A stretch of DNA of 64,000 nucleotides from positions 1,922,001-1,986,000 of the forward strand of contig NZ_CP107905.1 of the NCBI RefSeq assembly GCF_036014015.1. Reading direction: 5' to 3'. Position 1 is the first letter of the stretch; each line of letters opens with the position of its first letter. Positions 44,921-54,069 of this stretch are shown here, piece by piece. Below the pieces are notes generated by a model that worked only from the letters and a program-made list of their open reading frames with translations, did no database searches and was not told where the DNA came from. The stretch comes from Streptomyces sp. NBC_00457 (lineage in GTDB: Bacteria > Actinomycetota > Actinomycetes > Streptomycetales > Streptomycetaceae). Position numbers and translations under genes: made by a program.

Positions 44921-46308
44921 CGCGACACCTTTCTCTTGCGCCTTACCTTGGCATCTCACGGGCAGTTGGCAAACTCCAAGTGTCCAAGAAGCAAAGCGCC
45001 ATGGTCGCGAACTCCGGAAAATCGGCCGTGACCAGGCGCTTTACCGCTTTCTTAATTCTTGATGGGAGTTCCGGGGACGACGTGTCCAGGATCAGAAACG
45101 CCCGGCCCCCCGGTACAGCTCCAGTTCGCCGTCCAGCTCGACGGCGAGGACCGTGGCGTGCGGGTCGAGGTCCGCCGCGGCGGGCGGTTCGATCCACAGC
45201 ACGCCCGGCGTCTCGTGCAGGCCGCCGGTGATCCGGTGGGCCAGTTCCGTGCCGCTTCCGAGCACGCTGACCCGGCGCACCGAACCGAGCAGACCGCGTA
45301 CGTTGATCTCGGCGCGCGGCGCGTCGAAGAGGATCAGGTAGAGGGTGCGGCGGTCCTTGGAGAGGGTGCTCGGGCCGTAGTGGTGACCGGCCGGGAGGCC
45401 GCGCTCGGTGCCGTACACCGCCTCCGCGTGCTTGGCGATCCAGTCGCCGAGCCCCTCCAGCCGCTCGGCCTGCTCCTGCGGGATCGTGCCGTCCTCCCTC
45501 GGTCCGACGCTGAGGAGCAGATTGCCGCCACCGCCGATCGTCTCGGCGAAGTAGCGGATCAGCTGGTCGACCGACTTGTGGTTGTGGTCGTGGTGCTGGT
45601 GACCCCAGGAGTCGTTGATCGTCAGGCACAGCTCCCAGGGACCCTCGGGCGGGACGACCGGGGCGCCCTGCTCGGGGGTCGCGTAGTCGCCCTCGCTGAG
45701 CATGCGGGCGTTGAAGACGACGTCCGGGACCTCGGAGCGGATCAGCGCGGCCAGCTCGGGGATGCGCCACTGCTCCTCGCTGCGGTCCCACTCCCCGTCG
45801 AACCACATCAGGTCCGGCTTGTAGCGCGCGGTGAGTTCGCGGATCTGGCCGTCCCGGTAGGCGAGAAACCGTTCCCAGGCGTCCAGGTCCTCGTCCTCGG
45901 CCGCGACCTCGGAGTACCGGTTGTCCTCCAGCTCCGGCGGCCGGCCCGGCTTGCGCGTGGAGGCGTAGTCGGGGTGGCTCCAGTCGGAGTGCGAGTAGTA
46001 GAACCCGACCTTGAGGCCCTGCTCGCGCAGGGCGTCGGCGTACCCGGATATCAGGTCCCGGCCCACGTTCAGATCGCCGTACGCGGTGTCCCAGAGGGCG
46101 ACGCCGTCGTGATGGCGGGTGGTCAGAACGGCGTACTTGGCACCGGCGCGCGCGAACAGCTTCGCCCACTCCCGCGGCTCGTACCGGGAGGCGGTGAAGC
46201 GCTCGAACTGCGACATGTAGGTGTCGTACGGGACGATGTCGTCGTAGAACGACCAGGACTCCTGGACGCCGTCGACCGCGTAGATCCCCCAGTGAATGAA
46301 GATGCCTA

Positions 46309-47462
46309 GTGTCCTGCGCCAGTAGTTGATCGTTAGTTGGTGTGTGACTTCTACTGCTGGTGCGTCAGTTCCTCGTCGGGGCCCGAAGCTGCAGCCGTTG
46401 CTGCTGTCTGATGACGAGCGGGCGGTGTTGGAGCGGTGGACGCGTCGGGCAACATCGGCCCAGGCCCTGGCCCTGCGAGCGCGGATCGTGCTGGCGTGCG
46501 CGGGGCCGGAAGTACCGCCGATTGTCGCGGTCGCCCGCGAGTTGCGGGTGGCCGCGGACACGGTCCGCAAGTGGCGGCGGCGCTTCCTCACCCAGCGGCT
46601 GGACGGACTGGTCGACGAGCCCCGACCGGGCCGGCCGCCCACCATCAGCGTCGATCAGGTGGAAGCCGTCGTGGTCACCACGCTGGAACAACTGCCCAAG
46701 AACGCCACCCACTGGTCGCGGAAATCGATGGCGCAACACAGCGGCCTGTCGAAGTCCACGGTCGGCCGGATCTGGCGGCAGTTCCAGCTCAAGCCGCATC
46801 TGGCGGACACCTTCAAGTTGTCGACCGACCCGTTGTTCGTGGAGAAGGTCTACGACGTCGTGGGCCTGTACTTCAACCCGCCCGAGGGGGCGGTGGTGCT
46901 CTCGGTGGACGAGAAGTCGCAGATCCAGGCCCTGGACCGGTCCCAGCCGGTGCTGCCGATAATGCCGGGCATGCCCGAGCGGCGCACCCATGACTACGTG
47001 CGCAACGGGCTGACCACCCTCTTCGCTGCCTTCGACGTCGCCACCGGTGAAGTCATCACCGCCCTGCACCGTCGGCACCGGGCTGCGGAGTTCAAGAAGT
47101 TCCTGATCCGGATCGACAAGGAGGTGCCCGCACAGCTGCAGGTCCACCTGATCGTGGACAACTACGGCACCCACAAGACTCCAGCGATCAAGGCCTGGCT
47201 GGCGAGACACCCGCGCTTCGAGCTGCACTTCACCCCGACCGGCTCCTCCTGGATCAACCAGGTCGAGCGGTGGTTCGGCTACCTCGCGCACCAGATGATC
47301 CGCCGCGGCGCACACAAGAACATCCAAGCCCTCGAGGCCGACATCCGCGCCTGGGTCAAGGACTGGAACGAAGACCCTAAACCGTTCATCTGGACCAAGA
47401 CCGCCGAAGAGATCCTCGACTCCCTCGCCCGCCTCTGCCGACGGATCTCTGGCGCAGGACAC
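46309..47462 (+). mobile_element. IS630-family insertion sequence, complete
   Basis: 1154 bp bounded by perfect 14-bp inverted repeats GTGTCCTGCGCCAG (46309-46322) and its complement (47449-47462), flanked on both sides by TA (46307-46308 and 47463-47464), the target duplication characteristic of IS630/Tc1-mariner elements. It carries one transposase gene with an intact catalytic triad and sits within the fucosidase gene. Perfect ends and an intact frame indicate a recent insertion. Confidence 0.95.
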
Positions 47463-47465
47463 TAG
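46326..47465 (+). CDS. IS630 family transposase
   Basis: A 379-residue DDE transposase: N-terminal HTH pair (about 45-150, VRKWRRRFLTQRLDGLVDEP) and catalytic Asp195 (VLSVDEKSQIQAL), Asp278 (LIVDNYGTHKT) and Glu314 (INQVERWFGYL). The first codons may be trimmed; GTG 46344 is an alternative start. Its TAG stop is formed by the duplicated TA plus the first host base beyond the element. Confidence 0.95.
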   Translation: MIVSWCVTSTAGASVPRRGPKLQPLLLSDDERAVLERWTRRATSAQALALRARIVLACAGPEVPPIVAVARELRVAADTVRKWRRRFLTQRLDGLVDEPRPGRPPTISVDQVEAVVVTTLEQLPKNATHWSRKSMAQHSGLSKSTVGRIWRQFQLKPHLADTFKLSTDPLFVEKVYDVVGLYFNPPEGAVVLSVDEKSQIQALDRSQPVLPIMPGMPERRTHDYVRNGLTTLFAAFDVATGEVITALHRRHRAAEFKKFLIRIDKEVPAQLQVHLIVDNYGTHKTPAIKAWLARHPRFELHFTPTGSSWINQVERWFGYLAHQMIRRGAHKNIQALEADIRAWVKDWNEDPKPFIWTKTAEEILDSLARLCRRISGAGH

Positions 47466-47556
47466 CTTGGCGTCGGTGAACCACGGCTGCATGGGCACGG
47501 CTGAACTCCTCGACGGTTACTTGGGTCTTGGGTCACTGCGAAGGAGCAGGGGCTGC

Positions 47557-47595
47557 CGCGCCCCTTTAGGGGCGCGGGGAACTGCGCGACCAGCC
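47557..47595 (+). repeat. Dispersed 28-bp repeat, copy 2, with terminator-like hairpin
   Basis: Positions 47568-47595 are the second copy of the repeat found at 43963-43990. Immediately before and overlapping it, CGCGCCCC-ttta-GGGGCGCG (47557-47576) is a perfect 8-bp stem with a 4-base loop. It lies just beyond the mannosidase stop and before the fucosidase start, a plausible terminator. Confidence 0.7.
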
Positions 47596-47638
47596 CCCAC
47601 CGGACCCGCAGTGAACAACCGGCCCCCTTAGCGGAGCG

Positions 47639-50600
47639 CTACGCGCGAGCGAGACGCAACGTCAGCACCTGGAACGGCCGCAACTCGACCACGACCCCAC
47701 CGTCGACAACCTCAACGCGCTCGTCCACAAGCGGACGTTCCAACAGGTCGGTCACCTTCACCCCGCCCAACGGGAACCCCGTACGCAGGACGCCCTGCGC
47801 ACGTCCGCCGCGCGACTCGTAGAGCCGTACGACGACATCCCCGGACCGGTCGTCCGCGAGCTTGACCGCCTCGACGGTGACGCCCTCCCCGTCGACGGAG
47901 ACGACCGGCTCGGGGGCGCCCGCCGCATCCGCCACGCGGAGCGGGAGGTTGAGGGCGTAGCCCTCGGCGACGGCGTCCTCGATGGTCGCGCCGGGGAGCA
48001 GCGCGTAGGTGAAGCGGTGGCGGCCCTGGTCGGCCTCCGGGTCCGGGATGCGCGGGGCGCGGACCAGGCTGAGGCGGACCGTGGTCGTCGTACCGCCGTC
48101 CTCGCGGACCGTGCGGGAGACGTCGTGGCCGTACGTCGAGTCGTTGATGACGGCGACGCCGTAGCCGGGTTCGCCGATGTGTACCCAGCGGTGGCCGGAC
48201 ACCTCGAAGCGGGCCGCCTCCCAGCTGGTGTTGGTGTGCGTGGGGCGCTGGATGTGGCCGTACGCGATCTCGGCGGAGGTGTGCGGGGCGCGGATGTCCA
48301 CCGGGAAGCCCGCCTTGAGGAACTTCTCGGCCTCGTGCCAGTCGATGTCCGTCTCGAAGTCGATGCGGGGGCTGCCGGCGCGCAGGGTGATGGTCTGGGT
48401 GATGGTCGAGCCGTTGCCGAAGGACCGCACGACGCGGATCGCGCCGAGCAGCGGGTCCTGGGCGGCGACGGTGATCTCCGAGGCGTCCAGCAGGTCCTTG
48501 TAGCGGTTCTTGTAATGCTTGTCGACGTCCCAGGCGTCCCAGTAGTTGGGAAGGTCGGTGTGGAGGCGGAGCAGGTTGCCCGCGTCGGCGAGGACTTCGC
48601 GGTTCGCCCGCAGGTCGCGGACGGACGACAGGGTTCCGTCGTCCGCCACCGTCACGCGTACGAGGCCGTTGTCGAGGGTGCGGCCCTCCACCGTCACCGG
48701 TTGCGGGGGCTCGGCGGCGGTGAGAGGTGCGCTGCCGCCCGCCGGTACCTCCACGTAGACCGGCCGGTCGGCCGCGCGCAGCACCTCGGAACGCTCGTAC
48801 GGACTGGTGTTGAACACCCGGGGTCCGCCACCGCCGAGGGCGCTCACCGCCTCCTGCGTCAGGGCCTCCAACTCCTCGGCCACACGGGCGTATTCGGCCT
48901 CGGCCTCCCGGTGCACCCAGGCGATCGACGAGCCCGGCAGGATGTCGTGGAACTGGTGCAGCAGCACCGTCTTCCACAGGCGGTCCAGCTTCTCGTACGG
49001 GTAGGTGTAGCCCGGCGCGTGCAGTGCCGCCGTCGTCGCCCACAACTCGGCCTCGCGGAGCTTGTGTTCGGAGCGGCGGTTGCCCTGCTTGGTGCGGGCC
49101 TGCGAGGTGTAGGTGGCGCGGTGCAGTTCGAGGTAGAGCTCGCCGACCCAGACCGGGGCGTCGGGGTACTCCTCGCGGGCCTTGGCGAAGAAGTCGTCCG
49201 GGTGCTCGACGACGACCTTCGGGGAGCCCTCCAAGTCTGCCAGCCTGCGCGCCCGTTCCATGATCTCGCGGGTGGGGCCGCCACCGCCGTCGCCCCAGCC
49301 GAAGGGGGCAAGGGAGCGGGTGGCGCCTCCCTTCTCCTGGTAGTTGCGGACCGCGCGGGACATCTCCTCGCCGCTGAAGCGGGCGTTGTAGGTGTCGACC
49401 GGCGGGAAGTGCGTGAAGATGCGGGTGCCGTCGATGCCCTCCCACCAGAAGGTGTGGTGGGGGAACTTGTTGGTCTGGTTCCAGGAGATCTTCTGGGTGA
49501 GGAACCACTCGTTGCCGGCCAGCTTGGCGAGCTGCGGGTAGGCCGCGGTGTAGCCGAAGGAGTCGGGCAGCCACACGCCCTTGGTCTCGACGCCGAAGTG
49601 CTCGATGAAGAACCGCTTGCCGTGGATGAACTGCCGGGCGACCGCCTCGCCGCCGGGCAGGTTGCCGTCGGCCTCCACCCACATGCCGCCGACGGGAGCC
49701 CACTGGCCCTTCTTCACCGACTCCTGGATGCGTGCCCACACCTGCGGGTAGTTGTCGCGCACCCACTCGTACTGCTGGGCCTGCGAGCAGGCGAAGATGA
49801 AGTCCTCGTACTCGTCGGCGAGCGAGGTGACGTTCGAGAAGGTGCGGGACGTCTTGCGCTTGGTCTCGCGGATCGGCCACAGCCAGGCGGAGTCGATGTG
49901 CGCGTGGCCGACGCCGGAGACGGTGTGCGCGCTCGCGTGCGCGGGCTTCGACAGCACCGGCTCGAGCGCCTCACGCACCTCGGCCGCCGAGCCGGAGACG
50001 TCGTCCAGGTCCAGCAGGTCCATCGCCCGGTCCAGGGCGTGCGCGATCTCGTGCCGGCGCGGGTCGTGCTCGCCCAGTTCCAGCATCAGCTCGCGCAGTA
50101 CCTGCACGTCCAGGTCGAGGTGGAAGACCTCCTCGTCGAGGACGGCGAGGTCGGCGCGCTGGAAGGTGTAGAGGGGCTTGTCGCCGGCGGTGAGGACGTC
50201 GCCCATGGGCGTGGTCTTGGAGAAGTTGTCGGCGAGGATGTCCGGGTTGGAGGCCGCCTCGACGAGGTAGTCGATCTGCTCACCGCCGGTCGCCGGGTTG
50301 GCGATGGGCACGTACTGGTTGAGCGGGTTGACCGCCTTCAGCGGGGTGCCGTCGGTGCGGTGGACCAGCGCCTCGGCCTGGTTGCCGGGCCAGTCGCCGA
50401 TGAAGCCGAGGTCGATGACCGCCTCGACGCGCTTGCCGGCCCACTCGGCGGGGATCTGTCCGCGCATCCGGAACCAGGTCGTGCCCCACGGCGGGCCCCA
50501 CGGGGTGTCCATCGCGAAGGGAGCGTAGGGAGCGGCCGCCGCCTCCTCGAAGGAGACCGGCTCGCCCGGCGCCTGCCAGGCCTCGACCTCGAACGGCACC

Positions 50601-50683
50601 GTGGCCGCGTAGACCGCAGCCTTGATGCGCTGGTCGTGAAGGCGCTGGACGCGCTCTTCGATCCGTTGGCGTTCGTCGTGCAT
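47639..50683 (-). CDS. GH38 alpha-mannosidase
   Basis: A 1014-residue cytoplasmic mannosidase. Zinc-site motif GHAHIDSAWLWP (His262, Asp264), nucleophile Asp374 in WLPDSFGYTA, GMWVEADGNLPGGEA region, and long C-terminal beta domains. ATG has GGAG six bases upstream. It follows the GH4 gene by 51 bp on the same strand and would remove alpha-mannose from imported oligosaccharides. Confidence 0.95.
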   Translation of the reverse strand: MHDERQRIEERVQRLHDQRIKAAVYAATVPFEVEAWQAPGEPVSFEEAAAAPYAPFAMDTPWGPPWGTTWFRMRGQIPAEWAGKRVEAVIDLGFIGDWPGNQAEALVHRTDGTPLKAVNPLNQYVPIANPATGGEQIDYLVEAASNPDILADNFSKTTPMGDVLTAGDKPLYTFQRADLAVLDEEVFHLDLDVQVLRELMLELGEHDPRRHEIAHALDRAMDLLDLDDVSGSAAEVREALEPVLSKPAHASAHTVSGVGHAHIDSAWLWPIRETKRKTSRTFSNVTSLADEYEDFIFACSQAQQYEWVRDNYPQVWARIQESVKKGQWAPVGGMWVEADGNLPGGEAVARQFIHGKRFFIEHFGVETKGVWLPDSFGYTAAYPQLAKLAGNEWFLTQKISWNQTNKFPHHTFWWEGIDGTRIFTHFPPVDTYNARFSGEEMSRAVRNYQEKGGATRSLAPFGWGDGGGGPTREIMERARRLADLEGSPKVVVEHPDDFFAKAREEYPDAPVWVGELYLELHRATYTSQARTKQGNRRSEHKLREAELWATTAALHAPGYTYPYEKLDRLWKTVLLHQFHDILPGSSIAWVHREAEAEYARVAEELEALTQEAVSALGGGGPRVFNTSPYERSEVLRAADRPVYVEVPAGGSAPLTAAEPPQPVTVEGRTLDNGLVRVTVADDGTLSSVRDLRANREVLADAGNLLRLHTDLPNYWDAWDVDKHYKNRYKDLLDASEITVAAQDPLLGAIRVVRSFGNGSTITQTITLRAGSPRIDFETDIDWHEAEKFLKAGFPVDIRAPHTSAEIAYGHIQRPTHTNTSWEAARFEVSGHRWVHIGEPGYGVAVINDSTYGHDVSRTVREDGGTTTTVRLSLVRAPRIPDPEADQGRHRFTYALLPGATIEDAVAEGYALNLPLRVADAAGAPEPVVSVDGEGVTVEAVKLADDRSGDVVVRLYESRGGRAQGVLRTGFPLGGVKVTDLLERPLVDERVEVVDGGVVVELRPFQVLTLRLARA

Positions 50684-50728
50684 CAGAGTCTCCAGGGAGC
50701 GTACGGGGAGATGAAGAGCCTGCCGGGA

Positions 50729-50736
50729 AAGCGCTT
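50729..50736. promoter_or_regulatory. AAGCGCTT palindrome upstream of the mannosidase gene
   Basis: The 8-bp perfect palindrome within GGGAAAGCGCTTACGC overlaps the GH4 stop codon and lies 46 bp upstream of the mannosidase start. It resembles the centre of LacI-type operators of Streptomyces glycosidase genes. The local regulator is DeoR-type, so any LacI protein would be encoded elsewhere. Confidence 0.3.
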
Positions 50737-52075
50737 ACGCAAGATACGTGAGACCGGGGTGGACCTGGGTGTAGCCGTCGACCAGTCTGCGGGCCACGTT
50801 CACGGAGTCAACGAGCGGGTGCAGGGCGAACGCCTTCACCGCGGTCGCCCGGGACCCGGACTCGGCAGCGGCGAGGACCTCGCGCTCGACCGCCTTGACC
50901 GAGCAGACGAGCCCGGTGGCGTGGTCGGGCAGCGGGTCGACGGCGACCGGATGGGCGCCGTTGGCGTCGACGAGGCACGGGACCTCGATGACGGCATCGT
51001 TGTCAAGGATGGAGAGCGTGTGCTCGTTGCGCACGTTGAGGATCAGGGTGGTGCGTTCGTCGCGGGCGATGGCCCGCATCAGGGCGAGGGCGACCTTCTC
51101 GTAGCCGCCGGAGAGGTCGTCGGCGTCGCGCTCGCCGGCGCCGGCCGTCTCCCGGTTCTCCGCCATGTACGTCGCCTCGCGCTCGGCGCGGGTGCGGTCC
51201 CAGGCGAGCAGGGCCGCCGCGCTCGGGTCGCGCATCTCCTCGTAGAAGCGGGCCTGCTGGTCGCGCAGGAAGGCGCCGCGGGTCTGGTGGGCCTCCTGGT
51301 AGGCGCGGACGGCTTCCCGGTTGAAGTAGTAGTAGTGCAGATACTCGTTCGGGATCGCGCCGAGCGACTGCAGCCAGTCGGGGCCGAAGAGCTTGCCCTC
51401 CTCGAAGGAGCCGAGCAGGCCGGGATCGGCGAGCAGCCGCGGCAGCTCGTCGCGGCCGGCCACGCGCAGGCCGCGGACCCAGCCGAGGTGGTTGAGGCCG
51501 ACGTAGTCGATCCACGCCTCGGCCGTGTTCTTCACGCCGAGCACACGGGCGATACGGCGGCCGAGGCCGACCGGCGAATCGCAGATGCCGATGACGCGGT
51601 TGCCGAGGTGGCGGGACATGGCCTCGGTGACCAGGCCCGCGGGGTTGGTGAAGTTGATGACCCAGGCGTCCGGTGCGAGACGGGCCACGCGCTGGGCGAT
51701 GTCGACGGCGACGGGCACCGTGCGCAGGCCGTAGGCGATGCCGCCCGCGCCGACCGTCTCCTGGCCGAGGACGCCCTGCGCCAGGGCCACCCGCTCGTCG
51801 TTCGCGCGTCCTTCCAGGCCGCCGACGCGGATCGCGGAGAACACGAAGTCGGCGCCGCGCAGCGCCTCGTCGAGGTCGGTGGTGGCGCTCACCTCGGGCG
51901 CGTCGGGGACCTCGGCGGCCTGCTCGGCGAGCACGCGGGTCACGGCGTTCAGCCGTCCGGCGTCCAGGTCGTGCAGCACGACCTGTGTCACCCGGCCCTC
52001 GGCGCGGTCCCCGAGGAGCGCCCCGTACACGAGCGGCACGCGGAATCCGCCGCCGCCCAGAATCGTCAGCTTCAA
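50735..52075 (-). CDS. GH4 family glycosidase (6-phospho-beta-glucosidase-like)
   Basis: A 446-residue NAD- and metal-dependent GH4 enzyme: N-terminal ILGGGGFRVPL nucleotide-binding loop, INFTNPAGLVTEAM, metal ligand Cys165 (GICDSPVGLG) and His196 (GLNHLGW). The start is TTG at 52075, supported by AAAGGTG upstream, by MKLTILGGGG as the expected N-terminus, and by a TTGA overlap with the DeoR stop. Substrate may be a phosphorylated or plain glycoside; local sugars are unknown. Confidence 0.9.
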   Translation of the reverse strand: MKLTILGGGGFRVPLVYGALLGDRAEGRVTQVVLHDLDAGRLNAVTRVLAEQAAEVPDAPEVSATTDLDEALRGADFVFSAIRVGGLEGRANDERVALAQGVLGQETVGAGGIAYGLRTVPVAVDIAQRVARLAPDAWVINFTNPAGLVTEAMSRHLGNRVIGICDSPVGLGRRIARVLGVKNTAEAWIDYVGLNHLGWVRGLRVAGRDELPRLLADPGLLGSFEEGKLFGPDWLQSLGAIPNEYLHYYYFNREAVRAYQEAHQTRGAFLRDQQARFYEEMRDPSAAALLAWDRTRAEREATYMAENRETAGAGERDADDLSGGYEKVALALMRAIARDERTTLILNVRNEHTLSILDNDAVIEVPCLVDANGAHPVAVDPLPDHATGLVCSVKAVEREVLAAAESGSRATAVKAFALHPLVDSVNVARRLVDGYTQVHPGLTYLA

Positions 52076-52857
52076 GGTTGCACCTTTCCTGCCACGAACA
52101 CGTCGACGCCCGCCTCCTCCAGGGAGGACCGCGTCGCCGTGTCCACGGGAGCGTTCGTCACCACCATGTCCAGGTCCTCGGGACCGCATACCTTCGCCAT
52201 GCCCGTGCCCGGGAACTTCGCCGAGTCGGCGAGCAGCACGACCCGGTCGCCGGCCTTGATCATGGCGCGCTTGACCGGCACCTCGACGACCGTGGTGTCC
52301 ATCACCTGCCCGCCCGGGCGCACTCCACTGGTGCCGAGGAAGAGCCAGTCGGCGTGCAGCTGGCGCAGATTGTCCTCGGTGAGGAAGCCGACCAGGGAGC
52401 GGTAGTCGCGGCGGACCATGCCGCCGAGCAGGACCAGCTCGATGCCCTCGTCGTCGGCGAGCTCCTCGTAGACCACCAGGTTGCTGGTGATCACGGTGAG
52501 CCGGCGGCCGTGCAGCCGGCGGGCCAGGCGGTAGGCGGTGGTGCCGATGTCGAGCAGCACCGACTGACCGTCTTTGATCATCGCCGCCGCGCGCTCGGCT
52601 ATCGCGTCCTTCTCGGACACGCGCACCTCGGCGACCTCGGCGAAGGGCTGGTCGCCCTCCTCCGCGACGGCGCCGCCGTGCACCCGGGTGAGCAGCCCGT
52701 CCTCCTCGAGTTTCACCAGGTCACGCCGGATCGTGGCGGGGCTCACACCCAGCTCCTCGGAGAGATCGGTCACGGCCGCGGGGCCTCCGGAGCGCAGGGC
52801 CCGCAGGATGAGTTGGTGTCGTCGTTCTGCCAGCACGCCGCGAACACTACTCGTCAT
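52072..52857 (-). CDS. DeoR family transcriptional regulator
   Basis: A 261-residue DeoR repressor: N-terminal HTH AVTDLSEELGVSPATIRRDL and sugar-phosphate-sensing C-terminal domain (DGQSVLLDIGTTAYRLAR). First gene of the operon that continues into GH4 and GH38. ATG 52857 is chosen; a TTG two codons earlier is possible. It likely also controls the divergent PfkB/ABC/GH2 operon. Confidence 0.92.
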   Translation of the reverse strand: MTSSVRGVLAERRHQLILRALRSGGPAAVTDLSEELGVSPATIRRDLVKLEEDGLLTRVHGGAVAEEGDQPFAEVAEVRVSEKDAIAERAAAMIKDGQSVLLDIGTTAYRLARRLHGRRLTVITSNLVVYEELADDEGIELVLLGGMVRRDYRSLVGFLTEDNLRQLHADWLFLGTSGVRPGGQVMDTTVVEVPVKRAMIKAGDRVVLLADSAKFPGTGMAKVCGPEDLDMVVTNAPVDTATRSSLEEAGVDVFVAGKVQP

Positions 52858-52975
52858 CTTCAATCATTTCCATGCTCAGTTCTGCTGAGGTATTGACCAA
52901 TGTCGCCGAGCAGCGCACGATTCCGGTCATCGAAAATGACGAGTTTTGACGAGCTCCCCACGAAGGGATGTGCGC
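52858..52975. promoter_or_regulatory. Divergent promoter region with repeated ATGACGAGT motif
   Basis: The nonamer ATGACGAGT occurs at 52936-52944 on the plus strand and again on the minus strand as the first three codons of the deoR gene (52857-52849). A TGACGAG direct repeat (52937-52943, 52947-52953) follows. Such repeated short motifs are typical of DeoR operators; the role is inferred. Confidence 0.4.
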
Positions 52976-53995
52976 GTGGACGACGACAGGCCCGATGTGC
53001 TGCTGACCGGGCTGCTCTTCTACGACCTCGTCCTCACCGGGCTCGGGAAGCCGCCGACGCCGGGCGAGGAGATCTGGACGTCCGGCATGGGCTGCGGCCC
53101 GGGCGGCATCGCGAACCTCGCGGTGGCCGCGGCCCGGTTCGGCCTGAACACCTCCCTGGCCACGGTCTTCGGCGACGACTTCTACGGCGAGCACTGCCGT
53201 GACGTCCTCGCCGACCAGGAGGGCGTCGACCTCGCGCTCTCCCGCACCGCGGACGGCTGGCCGACCCCGGTCACCGTCTCCATCGCGCACGGCCACGACC
53301 GGGCCCTGGTCACCCACGGCCAGGAACCGCCGTACTCGCAGGACACGCTGATGGGCGACCCGCCCGAGGCGCGTACCGCCCTGGTGCACATCGAGGCCGA
53401 ACCCCGCGCCTGGCTCGGCAAGGCCGCCGCGAACGGCACGCAGATCTATGCCGACGTCGGCTGGGACCCCACCCAGCAGTGGTCCACCGACCTCCTCGAC
53501 CAGCTCGCCCTGTGCCACGCCTTCCTCCCCAACGAGACCGAGGCGATGGCTTACACCCGCACCGACAGCGCGGTCGCGGCGCTCGGCACGCTCACCGAAC
53601 TGGTGCCGGTCGCCGTGGTCACCCGCGGCGGCGACGGCGCGATCGCCGCCGACCAGACGACCGGCGAGTACGCGGAGGTTCCCGCCCTCGACATCGATGT
53701 CCTGGACGCGACGGGCGCCGGCGACGTCTTCGGCGCGAGCTTCGTCGCCGCCTCACTCGGCGGCTGGCCGCTGGCCGAGCGGCTGAAGTTCGCGGTGCTG
53801 GCGTCCGGCCTCTCGGTACGGCACCGCACCGGAGCGCTGGCCGCCCCCGGCTGGTACGGCATCCACCAGTGGTGGCAGTCCCTCGACGACCCCGACCTGC
53901 GGCGCTCGTACGGCTTCCTGGCCGACCGGATGCCACAGGACCCGGGACCGCCGGTCCGGTACGCGCCACTGACGCCCCCGAACTCCCCCCACTGA
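52976..53995 (+). CDS. PfkB family carbohydrate kinase
   Basis: A 339-residue ribokinase-family enzyme with GCGPGGIANLAVAAARFG near the N-terminus and the catalytic/anion-hole motif LDATGAGDVFGASFV near 250. It phosphorylates a sugar released by the local glycosidases. GTG 52976 with AAGGG upstream is preferred; GTG 52970 is possible. Divergent from deoR. Confidence 0.9.
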   Translation: MDDDRPDVLLTGLLFYDLVLTGLGKPPTPGEEIWTSGMGCGPGGIANLAVAAARFGLNTSLATVFGDDFYGEHCRDVLADQEGVDLALSRTADGWPTPVTVSIAHGHDRALVTHGQEPPYSQDTLMGDPPEARTALVHIEAEPRAWLGKAAANGTQIYADVGWDPTQQWSTDLLDQLALCHAFLPNETEAMAYTRTDSAVAALGTLTELVPVAVVTRGGDGAIAADQTTGEYAEVPALDIDVLDATGAGDVFGASFVAASLGGWPLAERLKFAVLASGLSVRHRTGALAAPGWYGIHQWWQSLDDPDLRRSYGFLADRMPQDPGPPVRYAPLTPPNSPH

Positions 53996-54048
53996 TCTCT
54001 CTGATCTCCCCCCACTGATCTCCCTGATCTCCCCTGATCCCCCTGGCA
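53990..54048 (+). repeat. CTGATCTCCC short tandem repeats after the kinase gene
   Basis: Five imperfect copies of CTGATCTC(C)C follow the pfkB stop, and two copies of CGAAGATCC come directly afterwards. Low-complexity spacer of 70 bp before the binding-protein gene; no fold or gene is evident. Confidence 0.6.
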
Positions 54049-54069
54049 CACGAAGATCCTCGAAGATCC

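Larger units (their letters stand above)
45092..47498 (-). pseudogene. GH29 alpha-L-fucosidase gene split by IS630
   Basis: The 3' part (45092-46308) encodes nearly all of a GH29 fucosidase: LGIFIHWGIYAVDG at its N-side and the nucleophile region PDLMWFDGEWDRS. The missing start lies across the insertion: 47465-47498 read GTG, then codons for PMQPWFTDAK, preceded by GGAG. Removing the element and one TA copy restores an exact 1251-bp, 416-residue frame (MPMQPWFTDAKLGIFIHWGI). The insertion after residue 11 makes the normal product impossible, although an internal start could still express a truncated protein. Confidence 0.9.

Noticed and set aside
48017..52405. A 1462-codon open frame on the plus strand opposite the mannosidase, GH4 and DeoR genes
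   Set aside because: Same antisense artefact; the reverse strand genes have catalytic motifs and proper starts.
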